This document shows, piece by piece, positions 35,947 through 44,674 of a stretch of DNA of 64,000 bases. The stretch is from positions 1,054,001-1,118,000 of the forward strand of contig NZ_OCSR01000002.1 of assembly GCF_900230185.1 (NCBI RefSeq). The letters run 5' to 3'. The translations under genes were made by a program, and so were the position numbers. This DNA comes from Burkholderia sp. OK233 (GTDB taxonomy: Bacteria > Pseudomonadota > Gammaproteobacteria > Burkholderiales > Burkholderiaceae). Below the pieces are notes generated by a model. That model had not been told where the DNA came from, searched no databases, and saw nothing but the letters and a program-made list of their open reading frames with translations. Position 1 is the first letter of the stretch, and each line of letters opens with the position of its first letter.

Positions 35947-37680
35947 TCAGTTGCCAATCCCCAGCGCCTGCCCAGTGATTGGCTGTATCAGCACCTCGAC
36001 AACGGCTGCGCGCCCTGCGCGAACTGTAGCCATGGCCTCCTTGAGCGTGGAGTGCAGAAGTTCCCGGTCGGTTACGCGAAACGCCGCTGCGCCACCGGTC
36101 GCAGCCGCCAGTTCCGCCAACCGCGCGCCCGCTCCGGCCGAAACCCAGTACGTATCTTCTCGATGTGCGATACCCTCGCCGTGTACAAGCTGCGTAGACA
36201 CCTTAGGCGAGTGCCATCCACCGTTGTTATAGATGACGGTCAGCACTGGTGTTTCGTACTTCCCCGCTACCCAGTAGGTGCTGCTCGGAACCCCAAACAG
36301 GAAACAGCCATCGCCGACCAGCGCAATCACCTCTGCATCCGGCGCGGCGAGTTGGGCACCGATGGCCGCGTTGGTGCCCCACCCGAGCCCGCTGCCGCCA
36401 CTGGCAAAGAAGCTGCCGGGCCGGCTCATGCGCAGAATCGACGTGATGCCCAAGGCGTTGGACGGTTCTTCACAGAGCACGATAGTCCGCTCGCTGACCA
36501 GTTTGCGTACCGCCAGCGTGACCTCAACGGCGGATATCGGCCCTTCCGTCGGCAGTTCAGGTGTGCGACGGACCGAGGCACTGGCGAGCCATGCAAGTCG
36601 CGCCTCACGGCGAACCGGTTCAACCGGAAGGTCAGCGTTCAGCAGCTGATCGAGCGCGATGCCACTCTCGGCAACATGGCGACTATGGGCACCGAAGTGC
36701 CAGGCACCCAGTGCAGGCTTCAGCGCATCCACATCGATGTGGAACACCTTGGCGCTGGAAGCAGGCCGGGTGTTCCGCGGAAGCCACGGCACGTCGACAT
36801 CGATGAGCAGAATCACATCCGCCTGGTCGACCATGCTGTCGCGGCGATAGCCAAGATGACACGGATGTTCGCCAGGGAAGTTCATGTACTGTGGTCCGAC
36901 CTCCAGCACACCGACGCCGTACCGCTCGCACATGGACACCAGCTTTCGTACGCTGTCCGGGTTACGTCCCAGATAGGTCGTCACGACCAGCGCGCGGTTC
37001 GCCCCAGCCAGTGCCTCATGCAGTTCGTGCAACGCAGCATCCGGCAGGCCTCCCAGGCTCGCTGCGCCACACGCGGCTGCATTGGGTTCGGCCGAGGTGT
37101 CCGCCGCGTCCCAGAGTTCGCGCGCGCCGGTGATGTAAGTGGGCCCCTGCGGCGACGACTCCGCTATCTGCCACGCGCGCAGCAGCGTGGCGCGCGTCAT
37201 GTCCGCCGCGCGCACCTCGTAGCTCCATTTCATGTACTGTGCGACGATTTCATGCTGACGCGAGGTGTCCTGAATGTAATGGATGTATTCGGTGCGGCTG
37301 GCCGCTGAGTCGCGCCCTTCACCGAGCGGAGACAGTCCGGCGACGATGACGACCGGCACGCGTCCACGAGCGATGTTATGCACGCTCCCGCCCAGGTTCT
37401 GCGTACCCACGTCGACATGTACCAGTACCAACTGTGGCCTCCGTGTGACCATTGCATAGCCGTGAGCTGCGCTTAGCGCCGTCATTTCGTGCGGGCAGAC
37501 GATGACCTGCGGCGCGCTTTCGCCGCGCTGGCGCAAGATAGCAAGCGCCTCGATAAACCCAGGGTGGTCGCTGCCGAAGTTGGCGAAAATGTAGTCAATG
37601 CCCAGCCGGTCGCACAGTTTCAGCAGGTTTTCCGCGGCGGAGGGGAAAGCGTTCGATGCAGAGGGTTCGGTGGGAGACAT
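35947..37680 (-). CDS. Thiamine-diphosphate-dependent decarboxylase/lyase-like enzyme
   Basis: The 577-residue protein has the three-domain layout of acetolactate synthase and benzoylformate decarboxylase relatives. The PYR domain has catalytic Glu65 (VCPHEMTALSAAHGY), a central Rossmann domain follows, and the PP domain has the ThDP motif GDG at 456-458 ending in NN at 485-486. Such enzymes decarboxylate 2-keto acids or join and split acyloins. The start is set at MSPTEPS; the frame stays open 33 codons upstream. Placed with hydroquinone genes, it may feed an aromatic 2-keto acid or acyloin into the pathway, but the substrate is unknown. Confidence 0.82.
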   Translation of the reverse strand: MSPTEPSASNAFPSAAENLLKLCDRLGIDYIFANFGSDHPGFIEALAILRQRGESAPQVIVCPHEMTALSAAHGYAMVTRRPQLVLVHVDVGTQNLGGSVHNIARGRVPVVIVAGLSPLGEGRDSAASRTEYIHYIQDTSRQHEIVAQYMKWSYEVRAADMTRATLLRAWQIAESSPQGPTYITGARELWDAADTSAEPNAAACGAASLGGLPDAALHELHEALAGANRALVVTTYLGRNPDSVRKLVSMCERYGVGVLEVGPQYMNFPGEHPCHLGYRRDSMVDQADVILLIDVDVPWLPRNTRPASSAKVFHIDVDALKPALGAWHFGAHSRHVAESGIALDQLLNADLPVEPVRREARLAWLASASVRRTPELPTEGPISAVEVTLAVRKLVSERTIVLCEEPSNALGITSILRMSRPGSFFASGGSGLGWGTNAAIGAQLAAPDAEVIALVGDGCFLFGVPSSTYWVAGKYETPVLTVIYNNGGWHSPKVSTQLVHGEGIAHREDTYWVSAGAGARLAELAAATGGAAAFRVTDRELLHSTLKEAMATVRAGRAAVVEVLIQPITGQALGIGN

Positions 37681-37788
37681 CGTGAGTTTTCTCGGATGTT
37701 CAATGAAAGGAAACAGGTAGGTCACGACTGTAGCCACTTCCCGCGCGCGGGTCGACGGGCAAATCCCGATGATCCGCATGCACGAACC

Positions 37789-38037
37789 TTATAGGCTGCG
37801 TGAGTCGGCTTGCATACCCAACGTAGGTAGGATTTCTGTCGCGTCGCAGTGAACAAGGTACGCGTGCGGCAACCGTCCGTACGAACTGCACGCTGCAGGA
37901 CGCTCCGCGAATTGGATGCCATTGCCGCACGGCCCGTCCTGCCAGGCACCTCGCGTCAGCTCATTGGAAATGACGCCGTGAGTTATTTCGTACTGCGTAA
38001 CCCTGACATCCGCCGCTGACAGACTTGGCTGCTTCAT
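37789..38037 (-). CDS. Small ORF coupled to the MHS transporter gene, possibly a fragment
   Basis: The 82-codon frame starts with an ATGA overlap with the stop of the MFS gene, as coupled genes do. The product is hydrophilic. The segment YGRLPHAYLVH faintly recalls the G-R-x-P-H motif near the C terminus of FAD aromatic monooxygenases, so it may be a decayed remnant. The similarity is too weak for a family call. It ends about 110 nt before the ThDP enzyme gene. Confidence 0.3.
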   Translation of the reverse strand: MKQPSLSAADVRVTQYEITHGVISNELTRGAWQDGPCGNGIQFAERPAACSSYGRLPHAYLVHCDATEILPTLGMQADSRSL

Positions 38038-39368
38038 GCGATTTCGCCCTGTGAGGTCTCCCGAGCGATGAGAACCGCGCCAATTGCGACCACGCAGATC
38101 GTGACGAAATAGGCGATGACCCAGCGCAGGTCACCGCCGCTCATTCCCAGCAGCGCAGAAGAAATCATCGGCATCAAGCCGCCGCCGAGGACGGTGCCAA
38201 TCTGCCGCCCCAGCGACACACCGCTGAAGCGCAGGCGCGCATCGTCGAACAGTTCCCCGTAAAAGCTGCCACTGACCGCAAACGCCATCGGCTGTATCAG
38301 GACGCCGGGAATCACCATCCCGAGCACAATCAGGGTGGGCTCAGCCGATCGGAGCAGTGGAAAGTACAGAAACAGTACATACAGGGTTGCCAGGGTGAAT
38401 GCTCCGCCAATCAGGGAACGACGCCCGATCCTGTCCGACAGTGTGCCGAACAGCGGACCGACCACAAGGCCGAGCGCGTTACCAAGTACCACGCCGCCCA
38501 GCAGCAAGTCACGATTCAGGTGCAGCGTCTTGATGCCGTACGAAAGGCCGAACACTGCGGTGAAAAAGAAAATTGACGATTCCGCCATCGCGCAGAACAT
38601 CACCAGCAACGCTGGCTTCTTGCAAAAACGCAGCACGCTGAGCACCGGCACACGCTCCGGTTTCGCGCGCGCAATTGCTGCCGTGAATACAGGAGACTCT
38701 TCCACCTTCATTCGCACATAGAGGCCGATCAGGAAAACCACTGCGCTGGACAGAAATGGCACACGCCAACCCCACGACATCAACTGCTCGTTAGCCAGCA
38801 AACCCACAGCGAATGCCGCAAGCGCACCAAACACGGTGCCCGCGAACGCGCCTCCCTGCACAAAGGCCGCAAACAGCCCGCGCTTCCCGCTAGGGGCACT
38901 CTCCAGCGCCAGCAGCGGACCGGCGGTCGTCTCGCCACCCAGTGCGAAGCCCTGCAGAAAGCGTAGGCACGTTAGGATGACAGGCCCAGCGAGACCGACC
39001 TGTGCGTAGGTGGGGGTGAGGCCAATCGCGGTTGCGCTCACGCCAGCCAGCGTCAGAGTCGTAATCATCACCGGTTTGCGCCCGATGCGGTCTCCGAAGT
39101 GCGCGAAAAACAGGCCACCGAACGGACGAGCTGAAAATCCGACCGCGAAAACACCAAACACGGCGATCGTTGCACTCAGCGAATTGAGCTTTGGAAAGAA
39201 CAGCCGATCGAAGACCAGCGGTGCAAGAAAGCCATAAATCAGAAAGTCGTACCACTCAATGGTGGTACCGAGGAAGCACGACAGCAACATGCGCCGGTGT
39301 GCCGAACTCTTGCGGGATGCCACTGCCGGCTTTGCAGTTGCAGTAACTCCTTCGGATTGCAATTCCAC
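38034..39368 (-). CDS. MFS transporter, metabolite:H+ symporter (MHS) type
   Basis: The 444-residue protein has 12 predicted membrane helices and MHS signatures: LGTTIEWYDFLIYGFLAPLVF at helix 1, HFGDRIGRKP in the first cytosolic loop, LRFLQGFALGGETTAGPLLALE, and LSDRIGRR in the middle loop. MHS members import organic acids such as shikimate, alpha-ketoglutarate or aromatic acids with protons. Start is GTG at 39368 with GGAGAC 7 nt upstream. It lies between the aldehyde dehydrogenase and ThDP enzyme genes and may import the cluster's substrate. Confidence 0.9.
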   Translation of the reverse strand: MELQSEGVTATAKPAVASRKSSAHRRMLLSCFLGTTIEWYDFLIYGFLAPLVFDRLFFPKLNSLSATIAVFGVFAVGFSARPFGGLFFAHFGDRIGRKPVMITTLTLAGVSATAIGLTPTYAQVGLAGPVILTCLRFLQGFALGGETTAGPLLALESAPSGKRGLFAAFVQGGAFAGTVFGALAAFAVGLLANEQLMSWGWRVPFLSSAVVFLIGLYVRMKVEESPVFTAAIARAKPERVPVLSVLRFCKKPALLVMFCAMAESSIFFFTAVFGLSYGIKTLHLNRDLLLGGVVLGNALGLVVGPLFGTLSDRIGRRSLIGGAFTLATLYVLFLYFPLLRSAEPTLIVLGMVIPGVLIQPMAFAVSGSFYGELFDDARLRFSGVSLGRQIGTVLGGGLMPMISSALLGMSGGDLRWVIAYFVTICVVAIGAVLIARETSQGEIA

Positions 39369-39609
39369 TTTCGTTGTCTCCTTGTCTGCGCACCGTTACG
39401 CGTGCGATATCGCGAGACACCAGGTCGACCTGATGCCTTGACGCCGGTGCGTCGTTGTTCTTACAGATGCATACAGGCCGCATTGCGTACCTGACTTATC
39501 CCGCAAATACGCGCATGACCAATGCTTGCGAAAGTAGAAAGGTACGTCTGTCGTCTACGCAATCCGGATGCGGTCATTCATTCATGATTTCCCCATCCAT
39601 ATCTTCCAC

Positions 39610-41076
39610 CTACACCAGCGAGCAGATATTGCGCTGCTGGCTGTAGAAATCGAGTGATGCCAGACCGCCTTCGCGACCGATACCAGAACGCCCGATACCA
39701 CCAAAAGGCGTGCGCAGGTCGCGAACGGCCCAAGTGTTCACCCAGACCACCCCGACGTCCAGTTGGGTCGACACGCGCATCGCCTGCGAATGATCGCGTG
39801 TCCAGAGCGCGGCGGCCAGTCCATACTCGCTGTTGTTAGCCATCGCCAAGGCTTCCTCTTCGGTATCGAACGGCGCGACGTGGCAGCATGGGCCGAACAC
39901 CTCGTGACGCACGACGTCTGCCGATTCGTCGAGACCGCTCCAGATCGTTGGAGCCATCCACGCGCCACCCGCCAGCCGGGTGCCGACATCCGGAACACTG
40001 CCGCCGCAATGCACGGTGGCGCCGTCCTTCAACGCAGACTCGCATGCCTTGAGTACCTGTTCACGGTGACGCAGGCTGATGAGTGGTCCCATTGTTGTGG
40101 CGGCCTCAAACGGATCGCCTAGGCGTAGAGCGCCTGCACATGCCGTCAACCCTTCGACAAAGCGCGCGAATGCCGGCCGCTCGACATAGATACGTTCCGT
40201 GCCGAAGCAGATCTGTCCAGAATTCAGAAAGGCGGATTTCGCGGTGCCATCAATGGCTGCATCGATGTCGGCCCCCGCAAACACGATGGCCGGATTCTTG
40301 CCACCGAGTTCCAGGGACACTGGGCGAACGCCCTGCGCCGCTGCGCTCATGATTGCCTCGCCGGTGCGGGTCTCGCCGGTAAACGTCAGGGCGTTGACGC
40401 CCGGGTTGGCGGCGAGACCCGCACCGGCGGAGTCTCGCCCAAAGCCGTGAACCACATTAAAAACGCCTGCCGGGAAGCCGATTTCGCTCAATGTTTGCGC
40501 CAGGAGTGCGACCGAAGACGGCGATTCTTCCGAGGGCTTGACCACCAGTGTATTGCCGCAAGCCAGCGCCGGTGCAATCTTCCAGACCGCCAGCACCAAC
40601 GGCAAATTCCACGGGCAGATGACGGCGACGACCCCGTGCGGCATACGGGTCGTCATGTTGATGGCACGACGCTCTCCCGGCAAATCAGTCATTATCACGT
40701 CGTTTCGCGTCGTCTTGATAAGTTCTGCGAATATTTCGAACGTGGCAATCACGCGAGGCATTTCCGTCTCACGAACCATCGTCACCGGCTTGCCGGTGTC
40801 ACGCACCTCGGCATCTACGAAGGCATCAAAGCGGCTGCGAATGGCTTCGGCGATGCGGTAGAGCCACGCGGCTCGCGCCTCGGGCGAGAGCTTTCGCCAG
40901 GCGCCACGCGCGGCGGCCGCCGCAGCGTCGACCGCCATATCGACAACTTGCAGGTCTGCCTCGTCGACCAGGGTGATCAGTTGTCCGGTGGCGGGGTCAT
41001 GCTTTTCGAAACGGCGCAGGCCGGCGAGCGTCAGGTGCTTGCCGTTAATGAAATTGGAAATGCTAGGCGTTGCCAT
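39610..41076 (-). CDS. Aldehyde dehydrogenase, hydroxymuconic-semialdehyde dehydrogenase type
   Basis: The 488-residue NAD(P)-dependent dehydrogenase has Asn157 (CPWNLP), Glu256 (LELGGKNPAIVFAG) and catalytic Cys290 in SGQICFGTERIYVERP, the last block being typical of 2-hydroxymuconic semialdehyde dehydrogenases (DmpC/XylG group). With the ring-cleaving dioxygenase and maleylacetate reductase nearby, the likely reaction is 4-hydroxymuconic semialdehyde to maleylacetate. The start MATPSISNF is chosen for family fit; GGAG lies 11 nt upstream, and a longer frame opens 22 codons earlier. Confidence 0.9.
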   Translation of the reverse strand: MATPSISNFINGKHLTLAGLRRFEKHDPATGQLITLVDEADLQVVDMAVDAAAAAARGAWRKLSPEARAAWLYRIAEAIRSRFDAFVDAEVRDTGKPVTMVRETEMPRVIATFEIFAELIKTTRNDVIMTDLPGERRAINMTTRMPHGVVAVICPWNLPLVLAVWKIAPALACGNTLVVKPSEESPSSVALLAQTLSEIGFPAGVFNVVHGFGRDSAGAGLAANPGVNALTFTGETRTGEAIMSAAAQGVRPVSLELGGKNPAIVFAGADIDAAIDGTAKSAFLNSGQICFGTERIYVERPAFARFVEGLTACAGALRLGDPFEAATTMGPLISLRHREQVLKACESALKDGATVHCGGSVPDVGTRLAGGAWMAPTIWSGLDESADVVRHEVFGPCCHVAPFDTEEEALAMANNSEYGLAAALWTRDHSQAMRVSTQLDVGVVWVNTWAVRDLRTPFGGIGRSGIGREGGLASLDFYSQQRNICSLV

Positions 41077-41616
41077 GCAACCATGCTCCGTGAATAGGAT
41101 CGTACAGTGGAAACTGGCGGCCTGTGCTAGCGGACTAATCATTGAGCCGTCACGCAGACCGGGGGTTTTTGCGCCGCCTCTCGCGCAGCGGGTCCGGGTT
41201 GCCCGGCCAGACTCATGGTCAACATTAAGCCCCAGTGCGGCGTTCGTCGAGAGCGCCAGCCTAATTCACGTCATGCAGGATCTGCATGTAAGCAGACGCG
41301 AAGCGCGCCCATAAGGTTTGTGCATTCAGCCCATTCGCACTTGCGCATCGACGGCCGCGCGAGACTCGGCTAAGATCGTGACAGATCTTCTTCCACTACA
41401 AGTCCCGAAATCACGATGCCTCCCGTCGAATCGCTCCATGGCCGCCAATGCTGCCCGGACGCGTTGAGAAGTGGCGCGGGGAGTTGGTGGTGTCCTGGTA
41501 CAGTTCAGTTGTGTCCGAGCTTGATACACCGCTGTTCGAGAGCGCCATTTTCATTCGTGACGAGGTGATTTTCTTACCGTGAACCGCCTGCTATCAGCAG
41601 TGGAGTTTGAGCCATA
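41077..41616. other. Intergenic region upstream of the aldehyde dehydrogenase gene
   Basis: About 540 nt that should hold the promoter of the leftward dehydrogenase-transporter-ThDP enzyme operon. Short frames on both strands have no recognisable product. No clear operator, terminator or repeat was found. Confidence 0.4.
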
Positions 41617-41910
41617 GTGGGCACGGAGTCGATGACCCGTCGCTGTTGCGTACAGCGGCCAACCCAACTGCTCGATATGGTTCAAATGCTGAAAATTTCT
41701 GCGCGATACACACACTTTGTTTTCAGTGTCATCCAGTCCGGATTGACCTGCGCCGTCGCCGCAGCCATTGCAAGTATGGACTTTTTTTACACCAGCGGCT
41801 TTGGGGGCCACTGGATCAAGGCATGGCTTCTATCATGGGCGACTATGCTGCCGGTCGTGTTGGTCGCTGCGCCGGTCATTCGCCGAATCGCTGAAGGGAT
41901 GACGCGATGA
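41617..41910 (+). CDS. DUF2798-like small membrane protein
   Basis: The frame encodes up to 97 residues; the conserved part begins near MLKISARYTHFVFSVIQSG. Two membrane helices are evident (FVFSVIQSGLTCAVAAAIASM and WLLSWATMLPVVLVAAPVI), followed by RRIAEG, matching the DUF2798 layout. The function of the family is unknown. The start is uncertain: GTG at 41617, ATG at 41632 or ATG at 41677/41686; none has an ideal ribosome site. It is on the opposite strand to the catabolic genes around it. Confidence 0.6.
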   Translation: MGTESMTRRCCVQRPTQLLDMVQMLKISARYTHFVFSVIQSGLTCAVAAAIASMDFFYTSGFGGHWIKAWLLSWATMLPVVLVAAPVIRRIAEGMTR

Positions 41911-41939
41911 CACCCGCCATACCGTTCCCGAACCCAGCA

Positions 41940-42572
41940 CTATTCGTCCTTTGTAATTATCAACCGGGCCGCGCTATATTCCTCTTCGCGCACTTCATGC
42001 TCGCTGTCGTCGAACGATAGCAGGTTGATCACGGCACCTCGCTGGGCAAAATGTACTACCGTTTCCTTGATCCGCCGGAAAGGCACAAACAGGTCGCGGA
42101 TCGACGCGGAAAAGTGCATCGGCATGCCATTTAGGGGACTCCTATCGGCCCATGGGATATCCCAGGGCCCGATGCGCGCACCCGTGAATGCGATCAGCGA
42201 CTGATACCTGAATTGGCTGCGTCCGACAAACTCTGACGCTAGCGCCGCCCCTTGCGAAAAACCGGCGAGCGTAATTGCGTCAGACCGGATTCCCGTTTGG
42301 ACGATCTTCCCGATCAAGTCCTCCAGGTACAGTAGGCTCGCTTTGAGCTGCCGCTCGTTAACGTCGGACGGAGCAAGAAAGCTGCCTGGGTACCACGAAT
42401 GCGACGGCGCTTCGGGCAACACCAGCAACGTATCGGGAGCCGACAGGCGTCGCGCCATGACCTGGGCGGATGGCGCTGATTGAGCTCGACCATGCAGGAA
42501 GACAACAGCTCTGCGAGGCGCTTCCGTCGGCGCCAGCCATCGGGTGGTAAACATGATTTCACGACGCTCCAT
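41940..42572 (-). CDS. Alpha/beta hydrolase, phospholipase/carboxylesterase (MhqD/YpfH-like)
   Basis: The 210-residue protein has the small serine esterase layout: VVFLHGRAQSA oxyanion region, Ser106 in GFSQG, Asp160 and His192 (SEHEV). It resembles carboxylesterase-type hydrolases such as MhqD, which in Bacillus subtilis is co-regulated with the hydroquinone dioxygenase MhqO. The same pairing is present here, since an MhqO/PcpA-type dioxygenase lies 2.1 kb away on the same strand. The substrate is not known. GGAG lies 10 nt before the ATG. Confidence 0.82.
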   Translation of the reverse strand: MERREIMFTTRWLAPTEAPRRAVVFLHGRAQSAPSAQVMARRLSAPDTLLVLPEAPSHSWYPGSFLAPSDVNERQLKASLLYLEDLIGKIVQTGIRSDAITLAGFSQGAALASEFVGRSQFRYQSLIAFTGARIGPWDIPWADRSPLNGMPMHFSASIRDLFVPFRRIKETVVHFAQRGAVINLLSFDDSEHEVREEEYSAARLIITKDE

Positions 42573-42701
42573 CGTCGATTGCTCCGTGGCCTGCGACGTT
42601 CGCCCGCCAGTAACGGGGCGTCGCGCAGCGGGTGGACATCAAGCCTCACGTGCTCCATAAGCCTAGCCCCAGGGGTGGTGAGCCATGCCCCGATCAGTAG
42701 A

Positions 42702-43778
42702 CTATGCCGCCGCCGTTGGCCGACTGCCGAGATACGCGTCTTCGAGCAGTCCGCGAATCGCGTCGCGCTCCAGCGGTCGCGGGTTCGGGTACGGCGATGA
42801 CAGCGCCGCATCGGCAACCCGGTCGAGGTCCACCGGCCGCACGCCCAGCGTCTTGAGCGACGTCGGCACGCCAAGCCGTGCTGCCAGATCGAACATGCCC
42901 TGGGCAGCATCGTCGGCCCCAAGAGCAAGTGCAATCCGTTTCATCACCGCCGGTACTGACAGCGCGTTGTAGGCGATCGCATGCGGGAGCACGACCGTGT
43001 GTGTTTGCGCATGCGGCAGGTTCAGCATGCCGCCCAATGTATGACATAACTTATGGTGCAGTGCGACTGAGGTCACCGCCAGGACTGAGCCGGCAAGCCA
43101 CGCGCCGTACAGGCATTGAGTGCGTGCCTCGAGGTCGTCGGGTTGCTCAACCACGCGGGGTAGGCCATCGGCGAGGCTGCGGATGCCGTCCTCGGCCATC
43201 AACGACGTGATCGGATTTGCGTTGGCGGCATAAAGCGCTTCGACGCAGTGGGCAATCGCATTGATTCCGCTCGTTGCGCTCAGTTCGGCTGGCAGCGAGG
43301 TCGTCAGCGCCGGATCATAGATCACCGTACGCGGCAGAACCCTGATGTTTTTGCCGGTCTTCTTTTCGCCGGCCTCGGTGATGCCGTAGATCGGCGTCAT
43401 TTCGGAGCCGGCGTAGGTCGTCGGTATCGCAAGTATCGGCAAGGTCGATTCGAGCGCGATGGCCTTTCCCAGCCCGGTTGTTGAGCCACCACCGATGGCG
43501 ACAACGCAGTCGGCGCCAGTATGTTGCGCGAATTCGCGAGCCTCCCGCGCCACCTCGATCGGTACATGCATCGCAGCTTTCGCGAAAACACCGGCGCACT
43601 GGCCGCCCAGCCGCGTGGCAATATCGTCAGCCAGCGCCGACTGCTCCGGCGTGCAGACCACCAGCGCGCGCGAGACACGCAACGCGCGAATCTCATCGGT
43701 TATCTGGTTCAGGCTGCCAACGCCGAAAACGACGCGGCCGGGCAGCGGCGAATACACAAATGATCGATGCAACATCAC
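42702..43778 (-). CDS. Maleylacetate reductase
   Basis: The 358-residue iron-type alcohol dehydrogenase family protein has the maleylacetate reductase pattern: PGRVVFGVGSL near the start, the nucleotide-binding CVVAIGGGSTTGLGKAIAL, IPTTYAGSEMTPIYGITE, the metal-site-like region HHKLCHTLGG and LPHAIAYN. It reduces maleylacetate to 3-oxoadipate, feeding the beta-ketoadipate route. GTG and ATG are adjacent possible starts. Downstream of a hydrolase gene and in the same direction as the ring-cleaving dioxygenase. Confidence 0.93.
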   Translation of the reverse strand: MMLHRSFVYSPLPGRVVFGVGSLNQITDEIRALRVSRALVVCTPEQSALADDIATRLGGQCAGVFAKAAMHVPIEVAREAREFAQHTGADCVVAIGGGSTTGLGKAIALESTLPILAIPTTYAGSEMTPIYGITEAGEKKTGKNIRVLPRTVIYDPALTTSLPAELSATSGINAIAHCVEALYAANANPITSLMAEDGIRSLADGLPRVVEQPDDLEARTQCLYGAWLAGSVLAVTSVALHHKLCHTLGGMLNLPHAQTHTVVLPHAIAYNALSVPAVMKRIALALGADDAAQGMFDLAARLGVPTSLKTLGVRPVDLDRVADAALSSPYPNPRPLERDAIRGLLEDAYLGSRPTAAA

Positions 43779-43862
43779 GATTCTTTCCCTGATTTTCTAA
43801 AAGTTCGCCCTACCCGTCCACGCGTCTTGCGGCAGTCGCAGCCATCAGGCCGATTGACTCCG

Positions 43863-44618
43863 CTAGGCCTGCGAGAGATAACGCTCGATTGCGGTGATGG
43901 TTGCCACGGGTGCCTCAACAGGCAGGTAATGCCCCGCGCCGGCCAGCACCTGGAGCGTTGGGCGCTTGTACCATTTGAGCGTTGTCTCACGTGCTGCCGC
44001 CTCAGAGTTCGCAGCATCGTGCTCACCGACCAGCACGAGGATCGGCGCGTCGAGGTCCGTCACCTGGTCATGAATATCGGTTCGGCTTGCATCGCCCGCG
44101 TAGCTCGCCAGCGCATTTCCGTCGACATCGTTCCAGTTCGCCGACGCGATGGCGCGAGCGGCGGCATCCGTGCAACTTTCGCCAATACCAGCCTTCACCA
44201 GCGCCTGGCGCTGTTCCAGCGATTGGGCCAGACCCTGCATGAATCTGACGCGCTCCGGATCTTTGCTTGCGCCTTTGGCACTCGCGCCGGCGATCGACAC
44301 AATCGCGTCGACGCGATGCGGTAATGCAACGGCAAGCATCTGCGCGGCCAGCGCGCCTATCGAATGGCCCGCGACGACGAACTTCGGCCACTCGAGGTAT
44401 TCGGTGAGCCGAACCGCATCGACCACCACCTGCCGCAGCGTCAGGAGCCCTGGCTCGCCGCGCGACTCACCATAGCCGCGATATTCGACAATCGCGTACT
44501 GAAACGTATCGAGGTCCGCGAAGCGCAGCATCTCATCGAATGCGTCGCGCGTGCCGAGCAACCCCGGGAACAGGAGCACCTTCCGGTGTCCACGCCCAAC
44601 CAGTTTGAAAGATTTCAT
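43863..44618 (-). CDS. Alpha/beta-fold hydrolase
   Basis: The 251-residue protein has the canonical triad positions: Ser86 in GHSIG, Asp in LVGEHDAANSE and His in GAGHYLP. Length and motifs resemble 3-oxoadipate enol-lactonase and other ring-cleavage-product hydrolases. GGGAG is 8 nt before the ATG. In this cluster it may hydrolyse an ester or a ring-cleavage product, but the exact role is open, because the dehydrogenase and reductase genes already complete the unsubstituted hydroquinone route. Confidence 0.85.
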   Translation of the reverse strand: MKSFKLVGRGHRKVLLFPGLLGTRDAFDEMLRFADLDTFQYAIVEYRGYGESRGEPGLLTLRQVVVDAVRLTEYLEWPKFVVAGHSIGALAAQMLAVALPHRVDAIVSIAGASAKGASKDPERVRFMQGLAQSLEQRQALVKAGIGESCTDAAARAIASANWNDVDGNALASYAGDASRTDIHDQVTDLDAPILVLVGEHDAANSEAAARETTLKWYKRPTLQVLAGAGHYLPVEAPVATITAIERYLSQA

Positions 44619-44674
44619 CCTGCTGTCTCCCGTCTAGCAAAAACCGTGATACATGGTATGTGTGGATACATCGT

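Noticed and set aside
36052..37308. 418-codon open frame on the plus strand
   Set aside because: It is antisense to the ThDP enzyme gene, whose motifs are clear; the plus product looks random.
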